DNA of 64,000 nt from Rickettsiales bacterium (GTDB lineage Bacteria; Pseudomonadota; Alphaproteobacteria; Rickettsiales; UBA998): NCBI GenBank assembly GCA_024304995.1, contig JAMWZD010000001.1, forward strand, positions 705,472 to 769,471, read 5' to 3'. The position numbers were made by a program, and so were the translations under genes. Each line of letters opens with the position of its first letter. The stretch's first letter is position 1. Shown here one piece after another: positions 8,626-16,387 of this stretch. Under the pieces are notes generated by a model. It ran no database searches. It had not been told where the DNA came from and worked only from the letters and a program-made list of their open reading frames with translations.

Positions 8626-9093
8626 ATGACAGACGAACCGACAGAATATCGCCCATGCGCAGGCATGATGGTTATTAATGATGATGGCAAAGTGCTGGTA
8701 GGCAAGCGGATAGACAATCAGAATGATGCCTGGCAAATGCCGCAGGGCGGGGTTGATGAAGGCGAAGATATACGCGCCGCTGCACTGCGTGAGCTTCGTG
8801 AAGAAATTGGCACAGATAAGGTAGAGATCATCACCCAGTCAGAGGACTGGCTATATTATGATTTACCCAAAGAACTGATCGGGCGATTATGGAAAGGCAA
8901 ATATCGCGGACAGAAGCAAATCTGGTTTTTAATGCGCTTCACAGGCACAGAATCAGACATCAATATACATACGGATCATCCTGAATTTTCAGATGTAAAA
9001 TGGGTGGAGGCAGAAGACGTACCACGCTTCATCGTGCCGTTTAAGAAAAAACTCTATGAGCAGGTGATTGCAGAGTTTAAGGCGTTTTTATAA
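8626..9093 (+). CDS. rppH: RNA pyrophosphohydrolase (Nudix)
   Basis: Removes pyrophosphate or phosphate from the 5' end of mRNA, starting 5'-end-dependent decay; also related to dinucleoside polyphosphate hydrolases. 155 residues with a complete Nudix box at about residues 41-63 (GGVDEGED, then RELREEIG) and the typical N-terminus YRPCAGMMV. ATG 8626 was chosen because it begins right before this conserved region; an upstream in-frame ATG at 8545 lies inside the previous gene. Last gene of the gpmI-to-rppH run; the next gene converges from the other strand one base away. Confidence 0.94.
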   Translation: MTDEPTEYRPCAGMMVINDDGKVLVGKRIDNQNDAWQMPQGGVDEGEDIRAAALRELREEIGTDKVEIITQSEDWLYYDLPKELIGRLWKGKYRGQKQIWFLMRFTGTESDINIHTDHPEFSDVKWVEAEDVPRFIVPFKKKLYEQVIAEFKAFL

Positions 9094-9094
9094 T

Positions 9095-11434
9095 TCACCC
9101 GAAAATCCGCGTTTCAACTGCTTCATAGGCTGCACGCAAGCCGTCTGCACTTAAATCAGCATCTGCCCGAAACACGCGCGCCCCTTTCATGCGCTCCACC
9201 TGCCGCACCATGCCCACCGCGCCGTGAAAAACATAGCTGTCATGCAGCACCTGCGCTTTTTGAGAGGACGCGCCTTCTGCTCCCTGCATCACGCCAAACT
9301 CAATGTCTTTATCCAGTGAACATTTGATGAAATCCCGCGTGAATGCGCTGCCACCAATATAGAGCGCGCAGCCATTATAATCTTTTAAAATATCCGTCAT
9401 TTCGTGCGGCACACTCATTAATTCCCCTTTCAGCGGAATGATATGATTTATGTTTTCGGCAACCGACGGCATGTTCTGATGTTGTGACAGCATCCCCACC
9501 ATGTCAAATGGCTGATGGTGGCGTTGCTGATGTTCATTCAGCGCTGCATCCAGCACACTGCCAACCCCTTCCCGCTTGATGCGCCCCATAGCGAAATAAC
9601 TTTTTTCAGGGTCAAGCAGTGCCACCAGCATGTAAATGCCAAGTGTGATCTCTCTGCGGTGTTCGGCGCTGATGCGTTTCCAGCTGCTGCCAGATGCCCC
9701 CGCAATCAACACTGGCGTTTTGCTGCGCAAATCATCCAACACTGCACCAGAATCGGTGCGGGTGGCATGAGCGCGATATGCATTGATAAAATGCTCATGC
9801 GAGCCATATGCCGCGCTATAAGCCGCCAGTTTATCTGCATATAATTGCGCTTGCAGTTCAATATGCTGCGCTTCCAGTGCGTGAATGATATTAATATGCC
9901 GCGCTCCTAGCCCAGAAAACACCCCCGAACAAACCAGCTGCGCACTGTTAGTCTGATAAATGCCTGCGCCATCTGAGGCGAGCACACATGGCACGCCAGC
10001 ATCCATCCATTCCCGAATCGGGCATTGGTCTGCGCTGTCAATATTGTTCATTGCCATGTTGGAATCCGGGTTAAATTCAATAATCAGCAAGCCGCGTTGC
10101 GCCAGCTTCGCTGCCCGTTCTTTGTTATTTTCCACATCTCCATAAGCAGCATGACCCACGCGCACCCGCACGCCATACATTTCTGCGATTGCCATCACTT
10201 CAGCGACATTATCTGGGTTTTTGCCATTTTCACCTGCATGAACGCGGATGATGAAATCATCCTTGAAGTGCCAGCCATTGCCACCAGCATCATCTCCTTT
10301 TTTCTGCGCTTCAGCAAAACGCGCAATCAGCGAGAGCGCCCAGCCAAAATTGCGGGTTTTGTTTGCTTCATAGCCCAGAAAATCCACACCAACAATCATT
10401 GGATGTTGTGCAAGAAACTTGATTTTCTCAATGGCTTTTAAGGCTTTAATCGGCGAAAGGGAACGCGGCATCCCGACCAGCATTCGCAACATCACGCCCG
10501 TTTGCTTTTCTGCTTCTTCGATGGCTGCAACGGCACATGCCAGCCAGTCTGGGTTAAGCGCGCCTGTGACCGCCAGCTCTGCATAGCGCACACCTTGTGC
10601 CGCGTAATCTTCTGCTACTTTAATAATCGTGCCATGCAGCAAATCTGGGTTTTTTGAAAACGGATTTCGCAAGCGGTAAATCTGCCGTTCTAATGCATCA
10701 AAAGTAAATACCGCATCTACGGGAATGGACATTGCCTGTTGCAGGGTGCTTCTGTCTGCATCATTCAGCGCATTTACAGGCACACCTGCCACCTGCCTGC
10801 CATCCTGCTCACATTCCAGCCCTTCAGACGCAGCAGGGCTGAACAGGGCGCTTGGCATCATATGCTTTTCATATAACTCCGTATTCACACCCATCAACTC
10901 CAGAAGTTGTGCGGGATAGAATGCATCTGCATCACCTGCAGCGTCCAGCATATCCTTTGCGCTGACCTGTGATGTGAGATGTGTGTGCAAATCACTCAGT
11001 AGATATAATTTATCCTGCTGTGCAAGCGGAATGACTTCGGCGCGATCATAAGGCAGACACCCATGTGGATATTGCCCCAGCATCCGCATCTCAAAAACGG
11101 TGAGTTTTTGCACATTATGACTGGTTTCCGTGATGGTTCCGTCCTTAAATGCAGTGCTTATCACTGCTTTGCCGTGCAACGTGATGCTGCATTCTTCAGC
11201 ATGGTTTATTGTTGCTTTCAGCCACATACCATCCTGCAGAAAATATTCTGAGCTGCTGCCTGAACTGCATTGCAGCATTGTCATCAGATGTTTCACCCAG
11301 TAACGCGACATTCCCGCAATATCTATTGCAACAGACCAACCAGATGCGGCGTTATATTCACATGATACGGCAACATGATGATTGCAATCCAGATAGGTGT
11401 GAAGGGTGGTTTCTGCCATTATCATATTGTGCAT
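9095..11434 (-). CDS. Large adenosine-deaminase-like protein with Rossmann-like C-terminal extension
   Basis: 779 residues, no signal peptide. The N-terminal 140 residues are unassigned. Residues 145-560 match the adenosine/AMP deaminase fold: metal-site HTH (H150, H152), HAGE at 399-402, VGHA with H428, EFNPDSN (compare the family's E.CP.SN) at 453-459, and SD at 487-488. The usual Asp pair (DDP) is here D488-G489, so a substrate-contacting Asp is missing. Residues about 573-760 contain TPVLIAGASG and YIGGSAFTRDF, reminiscent of a Rossmann-type nucleotide-binding (SLOG/TIR-like) domain; that part is only inference. RADAR-type RdrB deaminases are also long, but no RdrA ATPase gene is adjacent. 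A CtrA-type site lies upstream at 11469-11483. Confidence 0.75.
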   Translation of the reverse strand: MHNMIMAETTLHTYLDCNHHVAVSCEYNAASGWSVAIDIAGMSRYWVKHLMTMLQCSSGSSSEYFLQDGMWLKATINHAEECSITLHGKAVISTAFKDGTITETSHNVQKLTVFEMRMLGQYPHGCLPYDRAEVIPLAQQDKLYLLSDLHTHLTSQVSAKDMLDAAGDADAFYPAQLLELMGVNTELYEKHMMPSALFSPAASEGLECEQDGRQVAGVPVNALNDADRSTLQQAMSIPVDAVFTFDALERQIYRLRNPFSKNPDLLHGTIIKVAEDYAAQGVRYAELAVTGALNPDWLACAVAAIEEAEKQTGVMLRMLVGMPRSLSPIKALKAIEKIKFLAQHPMIVGVDFLGYEANKTRNFGWALSLIARFAEAQKKGDDAGGNGWHFKDDFIIRVHAGENGKNPDNVAEVMAIAEMYGVRVRVGHAAYGDVENNKERAAKLAQRGLLIIEFNPDSNMAMNNIDSADQCPIREWMDAGVPCVLASDGAGIYQTNSAQLVCSGVFSGLGARHINIIHALEAQHIELQAQLYADKLAAYSAAYGSHEHFINAYRAHATRTDSGAVLDDLRSKTPVLIAGASGSSWKRISAEHRREITLGIYMLVALLDPEKSYFAMGRIKREGVGSVLDAALNEHQQRHHQPFDMVGMLSQHQNMPSVAENINHIIPLKGELMSVPHEMTDILKDYNGCALYIGGSAFTRDFIKCSLDKDIEFGVMQGAEGASSQKAQVLHDSYVFHGAVGMVRQVERMKGARVFRADADLSADGLRAAYEAVETRIFG

Positions 11435-11468
11435 GAGTCAGAAAATAAGCGCAATGAGTAAATTACGT

Positions 11469-11483
11469 TTAAATATTTGTTAA
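11469..11483. promoter_or_regulatory. Candidate CtrA-type binding site
   Basis: TTAA-N7-TTAA (TTAAATATTTGTTAA), a perfect match to the full CtrA consensus known from Caulobacter and relatives. It lies in the 98-base gap between the divergent deaminase-like gene (start 11434) and the small gene at 11533. It is a palindromic half-site pair, so it could act in either direction. Prediction by motif only. Confidence 0.45.
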
Positions 11484-11532
11484 ATTGTGGTATATTTAGA
11501 GGGTACATTCTTTTTTAAAGAACATAATTATT

Positions 11533-11805
11533 ATGTCTAACTTATTTTCCAGAATAAACTCTGCCTTGAATAATTTTTTCAACGTTGATTTTGAACATAA
11601 TAACGGCGAATTTCTTTTTAAAGTAGGAGATGTCGTACAGTTAAAAGAAACATGCGAATTATATAAAGAAAACGAAGGAAACAACATTTTTGTTGTTACA
11701 AAAACGCAGCAAAACTGTGTTTTCCTAGAACCACCAGAAGCTAATTCACAATTTGATATGAAAATCGAATTACTGGTTGGTTATGAAGATATAGAATATG
11801 CATAA
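11533..11805 (+). CDS. Small unknown protein with possible SH3/KOW-like fold
   Basis: 90 residues, acidic and soluble. The central part (FKVGDVVQLKE, then a variable stretch, IFVVTKTQQNCVFLEPP) has the V.L/V spacing of small beta-barrel domains that govern protein hydration or binding, but I cannot name the family. The gene is AT-rich, has its own strong terminator at 11813-11846 and a CtrA-type site upstream, so it looks like a real single-gene unit. Confidence 0.65.
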   Translation: MSNLFSRINSALNNFFNVDFEHNNGEFLFKVGDVVQLKETCELYKENEGNNIFVVTKTQQNCVFLEPPEANSQFDMKIELLVGYEDIEYA

Positions 11806-11812
11806 CTAACTT

Positions 11813-11846
11813 TGGTCATAAACACTGGTTTGTGACCATTTTTTTT
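11813..11846 (+). terminator. Rho-independent terminator
   Basis: The stem of TGGTCA...TGACCA plus AAAC...GTTT (11813-11838), with one G-T type pair and a 4-base loop, is followed by eight T at 11839-11846. It ends the small gene at 11533-11805. Confidence 0.88.
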
Positions 11847-11880
11847 GACTGCTCGCCCATTTCGCATTATGGCTTATTTT

Positions 11881-12432
11881 ATGAGTTTAGTTGAAATCAC
11901 CCCACCTGAATATGATGTGGAGCATTATATTGCCTATGCCACGTCCGATAATTTCACCGATGCGCCTGTCTATGCACGCGCTGCCTGTTTTTTGCATGAA
12001 GATGCGGCGAAATGCTTAAAACATGCCATCACATATGCGGCAGAGCTGGGGTATCGCATTAAGATATTTGATGCGTTTCGCCCGTCAGAAGCGCAGTTCA
12101 AGCTGTGGAATCATACACCAGACCCTGACTTTTTGGCAGACCCAAACCGCGGTTCACCACATTCGCGTGGTGTAGCAGTGGATCTGACACTGATTGATGC
12201 AGACGGGAACGAGCTGGAAATGGGAACGGCATTTGATGCATTCACACCCCTGTCCCACCACGGCGCGACAGATATCAGCGCTGAAGCAAAACGCAATCGT
12301 TTACTGTTGCTTGGCATTATGACCTCAGCAGGGTTTGATTTTTACCGCAATGAATGGTGGCATTATCAGCTGTTCAACAGCCGCAATTATAAACTCTATA
12401 GTGACGCGGATGCTGGCACGAACATGATGTAA
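11881..12432 (+). CDS. D-alanyl-D-alanine dipeptidase, VanX/DdpX family
   Basis: Zinc dipeptidase that hydrolyses D-Ala-D-Ala. From ATG 11881 the protein has 183 residues with no signal peptide, so it is likely cytosolic. All key residues are visible: the FRP arginine (R67), SPHSRGVAVD with zinc ligands H94 and D101, and NEWWH with E158 and ligand H161. An in-frame ATG at 11869 would add four residues; neither start has a clear ribosome binding site. No vanH/vanA genes are nearby, so the role is more likely peptidoglycan dipeptide recycling than glycopeptide resistance. It converges on the sensor kinase gene. Confidence 0.92.
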   Translation: MSLVEITPPEYDVEHYIAYATSDNFTDAPVYARAACFLHEDAAKCLKHAITYAAELGYRIKIFDAFRPSEAQFKLWNHTPDPDFLADPNRGSPHSRGVAVDLTLIDADGNELEMGTAFDAFTPLSHHGATDISAEAKRNRLLLLGIMTSAGFDFYRNEWWHYQLFNSRNYKLYSDADAGTNMM

Positions 12433-12433
12433 C

Positions 12434-13828
12434 TTATGGTTTCAGCAATGGCAGTGTTAAATTCAGCGCGAAGCCTCCCCGCTCATGCCCTGCGCTCACA
12501 CTGCCTTTATGTGCCTTAGCGATCGCTTTTACCAGACTTAACCCCAACCCATTGCCCTGTTTGCTGCGTGATTTGTCCGTGCGGTAAAAACGGCTGAAAA
12601 TCTTTTCATAATCTTCCGCATCAACCCCTTTGCCAGAGTCAATCACACGTAAATCCACCATGTCCTTATGTTTCATCAGCTTCACATGAATGTCACTTTG
12701 CTCTGGTGCATATTTGATGGCATTATCCACCATATTTGCTACTGCCTGAAACAATAAATGTTTATCCCCATATACTTTGCACGGCATAAGCGACGCATGA
12801 AGCATCTGCCCCTTATCGCTGGCGAGAGGTTCATAAAACTCGACTACGTCCTCAATAAGGGAGGACAGGCATAGTGTTTCAAACGCTGCCTGCCATTTGC
12901 CAGACTCCAGATTGCCAATGCTGAGCAATGACGAAAAAGTCTGCAGAATATGATCCGCATCCTGAATAAGCTGTTCGCTGCATTGCGTAACAGGAATATT
13001 CTCTTTCATTGCGCGGCTATGCAGATTTTCCAGCTTGTTTTTCATGCGGGTGAGCGGCGTGCGCAAATCATGTGCAATATTGTCAGATACCTGCCGCACC
13101 GCATTGACAGATTCTTCGAGTTTTTCCAGAAGATTGTTCAAAAGGCGTGCCAGAACGGACAAATCATCCCAGTTATTGGGCAAGGGAATTCGTTTCGACA
13201 AATCCCCTGTGCGGATGATTTCTTCTGCCGTGGTTGCAATCAGATTAATGCGATAGACCACGCGTTCACCAATATAAAACCCCGCGGCGGAAATGAGAAT
13301 AATGACACCAATTAATGTCCAGGATACATGATTCAGTGCGTCATCAAATGTGTGTGTTTCGGGGATGTTACGTGCTGCCAGAATGGTATAGCCATTTTGA
13401 AATGTGTGGCGCGAGGCGATAATGTCATAATCCTTTTCTTTGGGAAGCCCGCTCGCATTCAGTTCTTCATCTGAAATGGTAAATTCCATAATGCGTTGCT
13501 GCTGCTCTTCGGGCATGTAAGCCAGATTGCCCAATACGACATGTCCTGTTTCGTCCTCCAGCGCATATATTATGCCATCATCAGGGTTTTTCAGACGGCG
13601 CTCCAGCACAGATGCGACCGCCTGAATCCCTTGTGTTTCATAGACATCTTCCAGCCCTTTAATATCCGTTGCCACAATGGAACGCACCTGATTGCGGCTG
13701 TTCACATCAGAGGACATATAAACAAAGCGAATGGCGGTCAGAATACTGATAAGCAACAGGACTGCAAACGCCATTGCCAGTGTAAAACTGGAAGAGCGTC
13801 TTAATTTAATGTGAAATCGGCGTGCCAT
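12434..13828 (-). CDS. Two-component sensor histidine kinase
   Basis: 464 residues. Two membrane helices (about 15-36 and 170-188) enclose a periplasmic sensor region; a HAMP linker follows, then the HisKA box IAHDLRTPLTR with phospho-accepting H253, and an ATP-binding domain with N-box MVDNAIKYAP, G1 VIDSGKGV and G2 GNGLGLSLVKAIAKAHKGSV. It lies 15 bases downstream of its response regulator, so they form one operon. The architecture resembles CusS/TctE-type kinases. The ligand is unknown; the periplasmic part shows no recognisable binding motif. Confidence 0.93.
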   Translation of the reverse strand: MARRFHIKLRRSSSFTLAMAFAVLLLISILTAIRFVYMSSDVNSRNQVRSIVATDIKGLEDVYETQGIQAVASVLERRLKNPDDGIIYALEDETGHVVLGNLAYMPEEQQQRIMEFTISDEELNASGLPKEKDYDIIASRHTFQNGYTILAARNIPETHTFDDALNHVSWTLIGVIILISAAGFYIGERVVYRINLIATTAEEIIRTGDLSKRIPLPNNWDDLSVLARLLNNLLEKLEESVNAVRQVSDNIAHDLRTPLTRMKNKLENLHSRAMKENIPVTQCSEQLIQDADHILQTFSSLLSIGNLESGKWQAAFETLCLSSLIEDVVEFYEPLASDKGQMLHASLMPCKVYGDKHLLFQAVANMVDNAIKYAPEQSDIHVKLMKHKDMVDLRVIDSGKGVDAEDYEKIFSRFYRTDKSRSKQGNGLGLSLVKAIAKAHKGSVSAGHERGGFALNLTLPLLKP

Positions 13829-13843
13829 GCGGCATTGCCTCGC

Positions 13844-14521
13844 TTACTCGTCGTTTATGGTATATCCCGCGCCGCGAATGGTTTTGATGAGTTGCTTTTC
13901 AAAACCATCATCAATTTTGCGACGAAGGCGGCTAATATGCACATCAATCACATTGGTTTGCGGGTCAAAATGGTAGTTCCAGACATTTTCCAGCAACATG
14001 GTGCGTGTCACCACCTGCCCTTTATGGCGAAGCAAATATTCCAGCAAACTAAACTCACGTGCTTGCAGGTTAATCTTCTGATCCCCCCGCGTCACTTCAC
14101 GAGACAGCAAATCCATGCGCAAGTCACCCAGACTTAATTTGCTGAGCGTACTGGCCTCTGCGTTATGGCGGCGTGCCAGCGCTTCTGCACGTGCGAGCAA
14201 TTCTGTGAACGCAAAAGGCTTCACCAGATAATCATCCCCACCTGCCTGCAGGCCTTTCACGCGGTCATCCACTTCTGAAAGGGCGCTAAGCACCAAAATC
14301 GGCATGTTTTTGTCTGCATCACGCAGTTTTTTGATAATCTCCAGACCATCCATAGATGGCAACATACGGTCTACGATCAGCAAATCATAATTCGTTGCCA
14401 TCGCCTTATCCAGACCATCTTTCCCATCTGCTGTATGATGTGCCGTATGTTCAGCATCGCGCAGTCCGTCGCAAATATAGTCGGCTACGTCTTTATCATC
14501 TTCAATCACTAAAATCTGCAT
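13844..14521 (-). CDS. OmpR-family response regulator
   Basis: 225 residues. Receiver domain with acidic pocket (VIEDD), phospho-acceptor D51 in LLIVDRMLP and the lysine of YLVKPF, then an OmpR/PhoB winged helix (about 128-222) with LTxxEF-like LQAREFSLLEYLLRHKG and VDVHISRLRRKID. It is closest in style to CusR/CopR-type regulators rather than CtrA. It precedes its kinase gene. A near-match to a CtrA-type site (TTAAAACAGTTTTAG) lies just upstream around 14590; one base differs, so I do not list it as a site. Confidence 0.93.
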   Translation of the reverse strand: MQILVIEDDKDVADYICDGLRDAEHTAHHTADGKDGLDKAMATNYDLLIVDRMLPSMDGLEIIKKLRDADKNMPILVLSALSEVDDRVKGLQAGGDDYLVKPFAFTELLARAEALARRHNAEASTLSKLSLGDLRMDLLSREVTRGDQKINLQAREFSLLEYLLRHKGQVVTRTMLLENVWNYHFDPQTNVIDVHISRLRRKIDDGFEKQLIKTIRGAGYTINDE

Positions 14522-14612
14522 GGTGTATTCCTACTTGTTACCATTCAACATAATGTAAAATTATGGCAGGGCAAGTATTGTTTGTAATGTTAAAACAGTT
14601 TTAGGTTGGGGA

Positions 14613-16256
14613 TTACAGACTTTGCGCCAACGCATCTGCCTGCATGATAGGAAATTCATAGCTGATATTATTGGCATAGTTATCGGGTTCAGACTGCATT
14701 GCGCGATGCTCTGCTTTCACCTGCTCAAGTTTTTCTGCAATATGTGGGATATAGACTTTATCATACACTTTGCTGATATTCGGCATGATAAATTCCGCCA
14801 GTGCTTCGCCTATATCCCCATTGCCAAAACGGATTTCGGCGTAGCGCGGAATTAGTTCCCCTGCCAGCTGCTCGGGTCTTTCATAGCTTGCAATCCCTTT
14901 ATATGCATCGGATTCCAGCCGAACATGGTTATACGCATCATCAATTAGCGGAATAAGCTGTGCTGCCGCTTCACGCATATCCATATCTTTTACAATATCT
15001 GCAAATGTTGGCTGACCTGAAACGCTGTAACTGTTAATATCATCCAGTATTCTGGCCTGATCATCCAATATGCCGTTTTTGATGGCGTCCACCAGTTCCC
15101 ATGATTTTTCGTAAAGCTGTTCGATGCGCGTGTTATCTGCCGCTACCATCACATCTGCCTGTTTTGCAGTGTTATTGTCTATCAGATCTGGAAAGAAATT
15201 ATGATGCAACTCATGGATTAAGGTCAGCTGCACATCACGCACATTCATATCACCTGAGACATATTTAATGTTGATCGCGTCATATTCCTTGCCTGGGTCA
15301 TAATGATAAACACTATTGCCGCTTAACTGTGTTTCAGGGTTATGCTGCGTGCATTCCGCATCAAAAATCACCGTGCCGTTCATTTCAAAAAATAATTCTG
15401 CAAGCGGGGCTGGCACAGCATCCAGCGCGGCTTTTATGTCCTGATAATGTGGCTCGGCATAATCACAAGGCGTATGCTCGGGCGATTGTTGCGCCAGATA
15501 TTCCAGCACCAGCCCCGCGCGCGCTTCCTGCCCTACGATGATTTTATCTTCTGCGCTGGCATCAATCATCCCTGCGCGGCTGCGTCCTATGCTCCAGTTG
15601 GCAAGGTCATTGAGCGGGAAATTGTTCATGGCCAGCACTGCGCTCACCTCTGCCAGTTCCTGTGCATAGCCCTGCTCAAAATTCAGCGCGTGCATTAACC
15701 CAATTGCGCCACTTCGCGCGGTGATATCTGTCAGGCTATAGCCGTCCATCCCCGTAATATCTGCCAGCGCATCGCCCACCTCAATCAGCGTAGGGCGGGC
15801 GCTGGATGCCTGCAGGCTCTGCAACCGCTCAAGCGCCACATCTGCTGCGCCCACATTGGTGATGAGTGCGTCCAGCGCGGCATAGACGTTAAACGCATCC
15901 ACCTGCGCATCAAAAAATGCCTGACTTTCTTCTGTTGGTTGCGGCTGCGCGTTTGACAATGTTTCAAACGGATGCGCCACGTCACCCTGCGGCGCTTGCG
16001 CGGCGCGTTGTGTGTCATGCGCTGTTACGGCAAGTGCCGCTTCAAATATCATTCCTTTAATCGGGTCAGCCAGCACGCTTGGCGTAGCAAACCCCATCTG
16101 CGTATGCACCCGCTCATAGGTCTGCTCAATGCGGTCTGGCTGCAAATCCGCAGGATGCACCCGAATCGCCGAATTATACGGCGCACGCAACGCCTCCCCC
16201 GAATCCATAATGCGGTGGTCAGTGAAGAAGGCGGTCGTGTCAAAGGTTGATGGCAT
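14613..16256 (-). CDS. Unknown protein with a zincin-like HExxH motif
   Basis: 547 residues, acidic, rich in Ala, Asp and Gln, with no signal peptide or membrane helix. LTLIHELHHNFFPDL at about 345-358 has the HExxH form (H348, E349, H352) of zinc metallopeptidases, and a later EQLAGELIPRYAE stretch (near residue 455) could give the third Glu ligand. I do not recognise the family. It is divergent from the RTX gene at 16388, with which it shares a 131-base promoter region bearing a CtrA-type site. Export by a type I or contact-dependent route is possible but unproven. Confidence 0.6.
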   Translation of the reverse strand: MPSTFDTTAFFTDHRIMDSGEALRAPYNSAIRVHPADLQPDRIEQTYERVHTQMGFATPSVLADPIKGMIFEAALAVTAHDTQRAAQAPQGDVAHPFETLSNAQPQPTEESQAFFDAQVDAFNVYAALDALITNVGAADVALERLQSLQASSARPTLIEVGDALADITGMDGYSLTDITARSGAIGLMHALNFEQGYAQELAEVSAVLAMNNFPLNDLANWSIGRSRAGMIDASAEDKIIVGQEARAGLVLEYLAQQSPEHTPCDYAEPHYQDIKAALDAVPAPLAELFFEMNGTVIFDAECTQHNPETQLSGNSVYHYDPGKEYDAINIKYVSGDMNVRDVQLTLIHELHHNFFPDLIDNNTAKQADVMVAADNTRIEQLYEKSWELVDAIKNGILDDQARILDDINSYSVSGQPTFADIVKDMDMREAAAQLIPLIDDAYNHVRLESDAYKGIASYERPEQLAGELIPRYAEIRFGNGDIGEALAEFIMPNISKVYDKVYIPHIAEKLEQVKAEHRAMQSEPDNYANNISYEFPIMQADALAQSL

Positions 16257-16323
16257 ACGTTAATGATTATACGCGCTGTTAAACGGATTGGCTAGTGACG
16301 GTTTTGTGACGGTAAAAATTTAA

Positions 16324-16338
16324 TTAACGGTTGATTAA
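16324..16338. promoter_or_regulatory. Candidate CtrA-type binding site
   Basis: TTAACGGTTGATTAA is a perfect TTAA-N7-TTAA, flanked by two additional TTAA words (16320 and 16341). It lies 50 bases upstream of the RTX gene start (16388) and 68 bases from the divergent gene start (16256). The spacer is GC-containing, so it is not just an AT-rich run. Prediction by motif. Confidence 0.5.
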
Positions 16339-16387
16339 TTTTAATTGCTTTGTATGTTCAAGGAATCCATCAAACATAGGTTATTTT

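Noticed and set aside
9095-11434. A complete RADAR antiphage system
   Set aside because: Only a deaminase-like protein is present; neighbours are rppH and a small unknown gene, with no RdrA-type ATPase.
11496-11687. Minus-strand open frame of 63 residues opposite the small gene
   Set aside because: Antisense to a gene with its own terminator and no sign of independent expression.
11881-12432. Vancomycin-resistance locus
   Set aside because: A VanX-type dipeptidase alone, without vanH, vanA or vanRS-type partners next to it; the nearby two-component system is on the other strand and of a different type.
14583-14600. TTAAAACAGTTTTAG as a CtrA site before the two-component genes
   Set aside because: One base off the consensus; kept out to avoid over-calling in AT-rich gaps.
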